Of a stretch of 64,000 nt of DNA, positions 60,458-64,000 are shown piece by piece. Numbering within the stretch: the first letter of the stretch is position 1; every line of letters begins with the position of its first letter. The stretch comes from an uncultured Rhodopila sp. (GTDB lineage: Bacteria; Pseudomonadota; Alphaproteobacteria; Acetobacterales; Acetobacteraceae). Location of the stretch: assembly GCA_903932145.1 (NCBI GenBank), contig CAIZFE010000022.1, positions 1-64,000 of the forward strand, given 5' to 3'. Both the position numbers and the translations under genes were made by a program. The notes below the pieces were generated by a model. That model was not told where the DNA came from, ran no database searches, and worked only from the letters and a program-made list of their open reading frames with translations.

Positions 60458-61384
60458 CTAGCGTGTGAAGAATGTGCCGTTCGGGCTATTGGAACCGTGG
60501 ATCTGCGAATGGCAGTTCACGCAGCCACGAGCCATCATCCGGACGTTGGCGCCGATCTGGCCTGCCAGGTTCTGGCCGGCCAAGAGCTGCGTCTGGTGAC
60601 CGCCGTTGGCATGGCACTCCTGGCACAGGTAAGGCGGCCGCTGGATCAGCAGGCGAGCCTGGGTCGAACCGTGTGGGGTGTGACAGTTCAGGCAGCTCTC
60701 ACGCACCGGCTCGTGTTCCCACAGCAACGGTCCGCGTTTCTCGGCGTGGCAGGTGTAGCAGGTCTCGTTGACGGTGAATTCTTTCAGCAGCTTCGGTCCG
60801 GCCGAACCATGCGGGTTGTGGCAATCGGAGCAGACGACCTTGCCCTCGCGGATCGGATGGTGCGAATACTTGAAGCTGTCGGCCCGTTGTTCGGCGTGAC
60901 AGGTGAAGCACTTCTCCGGCTGGCTGAATTTCACCAGGACCGGATCTTTGGCGATATGGACCGTATGGCAGTTGGTGCAGGCGACATCGTTGGTCTGATG
61001 CTGACTGCCCTGCCAGTTCATGCGCAGGCCGGACTGATGGCAACTCAGGCATTGCTCGTTGCGCACGGCAACCGGTGAAATATTGGGTCCTTTGAACACG
61101 ACGGTCGGGAACTTCACCTTCCGCGACACGTGGTCCGGGCTGGCGCCGTGACAGGACTCGCAGCCATTCTGGCCGAACGGGGTATGCTTGTCGCCTTTCA
61201 CCGAGTGTGGCGTTTGCAGGATCGGCGTGACCTTCTGCTCATCATGGCATTTCAGGCAGGTGCGCTCACCCTCCGCCGCGAAGGCGGACTGCTGCGGTGT
61301 CGCCGTGGTCTGCGCTCGAACTGGAACAGCACTGAATACCAGGCCGATCCCGCACAGAAGCGCCCATTTCAGATGTCGTTTCAT
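60458..61384 (-). CDS. Decahaem c-type cytochrome (MtrA/PioA/DmsE family)
   Basis: A 308-residue periplasmic cytochrome with exactly ten CXXCH motifs, at residues 43, 75, 112, 136, 159, 185, 209, 231, 254 and 288. The spacing, and the TPHSVKGD and CHTPHGSTQARLL features, match the MtrA/DmsE/PioA family. The signal peptide ends near VRAQ. It should form a haem wire inserted into the barrel encoded 17 bases downstream. The ATG at 61384 was chosen because an AGGGGG site precedes it; a GTG seven codons earlier is less likely. Confidence 0.93.
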   Translation of the reverse strand: MKRHLKWALLCGIGLVFSAVPVRAQTTATPQQSAFAAEGERTCLKCHDEQKVTPILQTPHSVKGDKHTPFGQNGCESCHGASPDHVSRKVKFPTVVFKGPNISPVAVRNEQCLSCHQSGLRMNWQGSQHQTNDVACTNCHTVHIAKDPVLVKFSQPEKCFTCHAEQRADSFKYSHHPIREGKVVCSDCHNPHGSAGPKLLKEFTVNETCYTCHAEKRGPLLWEHEPVRESCLNCHTPHGSTQARLLIQRPPYLCQECHANGGHQTQLLAGQNLAGQIGANVRMMARGCVNCHSQIHGSNSPNGTFFTR

Positions 61385-61418
61385 GCCGCTGTCCCCCCTG
61401 TTCACCAGGTGCGTTGCG

Positions 61419-62411
61419 CTATTTCTTCACGGCGACGAAGTCGGCCGCGCCACTGTTGATGGCGAGGGTCCGTTCGTACGATACGTAGTGGAACCGGTGC
61501 GCCGTATGACCGGAGTGAATGGCAAACCCGACGTAATACACCGTGCCGGGTTCCAGCGCGGTGTATGGCGCCGCGGCGGCCAGCGGACGGCTGATCGTCA
61601 CCGACCACGAGCCGCCGGATTGGGTTGCCTCCGCCGAAACGATAGACGGGCCGGCCGCACCGCGCTTGTCGAACACGATCTCGGTTGCCGCCTTGGCCGG
61701 CTGCCCCGGGTTGAGCATCGCCTCCCAGAATTCGAGCTGGTAGCCGTCGGCCTTCAGCTTCGCGAGGTCTTCCGGGGCCTTCAGGGTATCGCCACCGCCT
61801 TGCCGGGTCATCTTGGCGCGGGTGCGCGGCAGATACATCGTTCTGTTGCCACCGCCGCCGTTGACCTCGCCGGCCGAGTCATCATGGCAGGCAGCGAAAC
61901 AGCCACCGCGATTGGCCTCCGGCACCTTGCCGTCGTCGAACATGACCGTGACCTTGGTGGCATAGGCAGGATCTTGTTTGGCGTCCGGCTGCGCGCCTTC
62001 TTTGAAGTCCAGATGCACATAAAGGTTGGTGCCGTCGTTGGCGGTTTTTACCGTTGCGGCGATGAAGCCCGGCTTGCCGGCGATCGGTGTCGGCTCCAGC
62101 GATGGCTTCTCGTACGGGGCCTGGCCCTTGGGTGTGAACGTGCGCGGTTGGCCCGTCACGATCTGCGGACCCATGTCCTTTTCTTCGCCGATATGGCAAA
62201 CGTCGCAATTCTTACCCTTGCGGAAATCATCCGCGCCCGACATGTCGGCCGGCGTCAATGCCCACTCCCAGGACGCCTGACCGGGGTAGAACAGAACGAC
62301 TTCCTTGCCCGCGATACTGCCCCAGTCGATCCCCGCCGCGCGGCCTGGCGTGACACTCAACAGAGCAGTGAGACTGACGGCTGCGGACAATGTTTTGATC
62401 GCGAATTTCAT
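61419..62411 (-). CDS. Periplasmic ethylbenzene-dehydrogenase-type haem protein
   Basis: A 330-residue exported protein. After the signal peptide (ends near RAAG) there is one CXXCH motif, CDVCH at 69-73. A second, spaced CFAACH (171-176) could be a CX3CH haem site or a structural pair. The C-terminal half (about 100-330) resembles the haem-b-binding domain of ethylbenzene dehydrogenase gamma subunits and cytochrome c-552-type DMSO reductase subunits (NLYVHLDFKEGAQPD, FAIHSGHTAHRFHYVSYERTL). It may link the NapC-type quinol enzyme to the decahaem wire. The ATG at 62411 has an AGGAC site. Confidence 0.82.
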   Translation of the reverse strand: MKFAIKTLSAAVSLTALLSVTPGRAAGIDWGSIAGKEVVLFYPGQASWEWALTPADMSGADDFRKGKNCDVCHIGEEKDMGPQIVTGQPRTFTPKGQAPYEKPSLEPTPIAGKPGFIAATVKTANDGTNLYVHLDFKEGAQPDAKQDPAYATKVTVMFDDGKVPEANRGGCFAACHDDSAGEVNGGGGNRTMYLPRTRAKMTRQGGGDTLKAPEDLAKLKADGYQLEFWEAMLNPGQPAKAATEIVFDKRGAAGPSIVSAEATQSGGSWSVTISRPLAAAAPYTALEPGTVYYVGFAIHSGHTAHRFHYVSYERTLAINSGAADFVAVKK

Positions 62412-62533
62412 GTGTTCGGTCCTCAACTTTATTGATTCGGCATCCAGCGTGTGGCACCGATCCGATCCGGCCTTTTCGTAGGCTGGCCGTTACGCATGTC
62501 AGAGAGAGATGGGCTGGATTATCGTTTCGTTAA

Positions 62534-63169
62534 TTAATCAAATCCTTCAATCTCGTCCGCTTTCGCGGTTTCGGGAAGGTGGTGGGCGATCCCCTTGTGA
62601 CAGTCGATGCAGGATTTCTCCCCGGTCAGCAGTTGTGCTTTGTGGGCGCTCGCTGCCTGCGGCGATTGTTTGGCCAGGTCCATAGAAAGCGGGTTGTGGC
62701 AGTTGCGGCATTCGGCGGAGCGGTTCGCGCTCATGCGGGCCCATTCATGGGCGGCCAGCGTCGGGCGCAGCGCCAGGAACTTTTCGCGGGTGTCGATGAT
62801 ACCGAAGACTTTGCCCCAGACTTCCTTGGATGCCTGCATCTTGCGGGCGATTTTGAGGGTCCAGGGGTGCGGCACATGGCAGTCGGGGCAGGTGGCGCGG
62901 ACGCCCGCCGGGTTGGTCCAGTGGATGGTGCCCTGTAGTTCCTGGTAGACGTTGTCCCGCATCTCGTGACAGCCGACGCAAAATGTTTCTGTGTTGGCAA
63001 CCTCCAGCGCGGTGTTGAAGGCGCCCCAGAAAGCGACGCCGGCAACGAAACCGCCCAAGGTCAGAAAGGCGAGGCTGAGATACACGGGCGGACGCGTCGC
63101 GGTTCGGACCCAGACATTATTCGTGAGCCAAGCCCAAAAGCCGCGGCGGGGAGGAGGGGTATCCGACAT
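62534..63169 (-). CDS. NapC/NirT-type tetrahaem quinol dehydrogenase
   Basis: A 211-residue membrane-anchored cytochrome. One N-terminal helix (about 28-50) is followed by four CXXCH motifs: CVGCH (64), CPDCH (94), CRNCH (154) and CIDCH (187). Layout and length fit NapC/NirT/CymA, which take electrons from quinol and pass them to periplasmic proteins. The ATG at 63169 follows a GGAGG site 13 bases after the NapE-like stop. In context it is the likely membrane entry point of the conduit. Confidence 0.92.
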   Translation of the reverse strand: MSDTPPPRRGFWAWLTNNVWVRTATRPPVYLSLAFLTLGGFVAGVAFWGAFNTALEVANTETFCVGCHEMRDNVYQELQGTIHWTNPAGVRATCPDCHVPHPWTLKIARKMQASKEVWGKVFGIIDTREKFLALRPTLAAHEWARMSANRSAECRNCHNPLSMDLAKQSPQAASAHKAQLLTGEKSCIDCHKGIAHHLPETAKADEIEGFD

Positions 63170-63182
63170 TAGTCTGTCCTCC

Positions 63183-63338
63183 TCATTGCGGCCCCGGAGG
63201 GCCGGACAGAATGAAGTAAACCCAGAATGCCAACCCATAGGTGGCAACGAAGCCCGACGCGATAACCGGCCAGATGAAGACTGACAGAATCAGGAACATC
63301 AGCACTTCCCGCCATTTCCGTGCTTCCTGTACCACCAC
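63183..63338 (-). CDS. NapE/TorE-like small membrane protein
   Basis: A 51-residue protein too short for most gene finders. It begins with a basic, charged segment ([11 protein letters not shown]) and has one or two hydrophobic stretches (about 13-45). It ends in SGPPGPQ, the hallmark of NapE/TorE-type proteins. The GTG start at 63338 is preceded by AAGGAG about 10 bases upstream; a second GTG at 63335 is equally possible. NapE's biochemical role is not known, but it is usually encoded with NapC-type cytochromes, as here. First gene of the conduit operon. Confidence 0.75.
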   Translation of the reverse strand: MVVQEARKWREVLMFLILSVFIWPVIASGFVATYGLAFWVYFILSGPPGPQ

Positions 63339-63424
63339 GTCCGCCCTACTCCTTCCGATCCTGCATCAGCCGTCCGACATTGGCCGGACGGTCTTTCAGC
63401 ATCATCAGGGGAACGTTCCACCCG

Positions 63425-63442
63425 CTACGCACCGTTGCGTAG
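63425..63442. promoter_or_regulatory. CTACG-N8-CGTAG dyad upstream of the conduit operon
   Basis: CTACGCACCGTTGCGTAG has 7-base perfect arms around CCGT. It lies 87 bases upstream of the first conduit gene. The pentamer pair and its spacing equal those of the palindrome at 1469-1488 before the acetate operon, so both operons may answer one dimeric regulator. Confidence 0.45.
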
Positions 63443-63579
63443 TCCCAGTTATCCGAAATTTAATGATACCAGAGGTGTTGGGGTAAGGTTTCCGCCGGGG
63501 CGACCGTTGGGAAACCGGGTGCATTCCGCTCGTGCTAATGGAAATGGTACCTCAACAGCAGCCTCACCGGGCCGCGGAG

Positions 63580-64000
63580 TCACTGGGCCGCGGCCAATGC
63601 ACCTTCATCTTGCCGTTTGGCCAAGGCTGCGGCGAGGCGGTTGATACCAGTCTCGATCTGGGCTTCGCCCGGGTTCCCAAACCCAATCAGCACGACCTGG
63701 TCGCCGACCGAACCCGCGTCCAGTCCGCAACGGCGCGCCAGGCTGGCGATGGCGATGGCGTGTTCGGCACCCTTGGGCAGCGTCCACGCCAGATGCAAAC
63801 CGGCCATCGTGCCGGCAAGCCACAAATGATCGCCAAAATTCCGATGCAACGATGCGATCAGGCTATCGCGCCGGCTGAGGTAAATTTTGCGCCGGTCATG
63901 CAAGTGCCGCGCATAACCACCGCTGTCGAGCAGGTTGGCGAGTGCCGTTTCCTCCAGCCGCCCGGCACGGTCGCCGATCAGCCGGCTGGCGACACGCGCC
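63580..64000 (-). CDS. MocR/PdxR-type regulator, C-terminal part (runs off window)
   Basis: The visible 139 residues are the C-terminal end of the aminotransferase-like domain of a GntR/MocR-family regulator. ARVASRLIGDRAGRLEETAL and YARHLHDRRKIYLSRRDSLIASL match the family, where a helix follows the PLP-binding region. The N-terminal winged helix and the PLP lysine would lie beyond base 64000. Such proteins control vitamin B6, GABA or amino-acid genes using PLP as ligand. Its target here is unknown; it is transcribed toward the conduit operon. Confidence 0.8.
   Translation of the reverse strand, partial: ARVASRLIGDRAGRLEETALANLLDSGGYARHLHDRRKIYLSRRDSLIASLHRNFGDHLWLAGTMAGLHLAWTLPKGAEHAIAIASLARRCGLDAGSVGDQVVLIGFGNPGEAQIETGINRLAAALAKRQDEGALAAAQ

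Noticed and set aside
62525-62545. A TTGAT half-site near the NapC stop as an FNR box
   Set aside because: Read on the minus strand it is TTGATTAATTAACG, with only one good half, and it lies at the end of a gene.
1-64000. CRISPR arrays, rRNA genes and well-known riboswitches
   Set aside because: No regularly spaced direct repeats, no rRNA sequence and no recognisable riboswitch core were found on either strand.

Overview
The window is high-GC, densely packed DNA from a Gram-negative bacterium. Sec and Tat export signals, outer-membrane porins, DUF3576 and DUF3034 proteins, an NDUFA9-like complex I assembly protein and the protocatechuate 4,5-cleavage pathway all point to an alphaproteobacterium, most likely Rhodospirillales/Acetobacteraceae. 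That placement is an inference from gene content; no rRNA marker is present. Two tRNA genes occur (Leu-CAG and Gln-CTG), and no prophage, integrase or CRISPR array was seen.

Layout. 0-1.4 kb: an AT-richer unknown gene beside an MNT nucleotidyltransferase whose HEPN partner is cut short. 2-6.5 kb: an acetate-permease operon (yjcH-actP-DUF294/CBS protein-exonuclease) behind a textbook FNR/FixK box. 7-20 kb: two SDRs divergent from an acyl-CoA ligase, a ThiE-like protein, a large porin, a DUF3576 lipoprotein, a HIT protein, a broken vapBC module, a DbpA-type DEAD helicase, Uma2, then a DUF3034/exported globin/cupredoxin trio. 20-27 kb: an RNase D-like gene 3' of tRNA-Leu, the NDUFA9-like gene, and a two-permease nitrate/sulfonate-type ABC transporter with a 3-hydroxyisobutyrate-dehydrogenase-like gene. 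27-38 kb: an IS1380 relic, an NTF2-FMO monooxygenase, a Tat-exported tyrosinase, a decayed antitoxin, an adenine deaminase, and a di-haem oxidoreductase abutting a GspC/GspN-like protein. 38-47 kb: lipid-type enzymes, a kinase/enolase-paralogue pair, a cytochrome c, and Kelch and Vgb-type propeller proteins.

47.5-58 kb is an aromatic catabolic block: LigA/LigB open protocatechuate, LigC oxidises the product to 2-pyrone-4,6-dicarboxylate, LigI hydrolyses it and LigJ hydrates the result. A branched-chain-type ABC importer (binding protein, two permeases and a fused LivG-LivF ATPase) is divergent from it and may bring in the aromatic substrate or an amino acid. A ccdAB toxin-antitoxin pair sits inside the importer locus.

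58-63.4 kb is the most striking part: a five-gene operon for an electron conduit across both membranes. It encodes a NapE-like peptide, a NapC/NirT tetrahaem quinol dehydrogenase, a periplasmic ethylbenzene-dehydrogenase-type haem protein, an MtrA/PioA/DmsE-type decahaem cytochrome and an MtrB/PioB-type outer-membrane barrel. No outer-surface cytochrome or PioC-type iron-sulfur protein is visible, so the direction of electron flow is open. The same 18-bp dyad layout (CTACG-N8-CGTAG) lies upstream of both this operon and the acetate operon. Two families of nested extragenic palindromes recur through the window.
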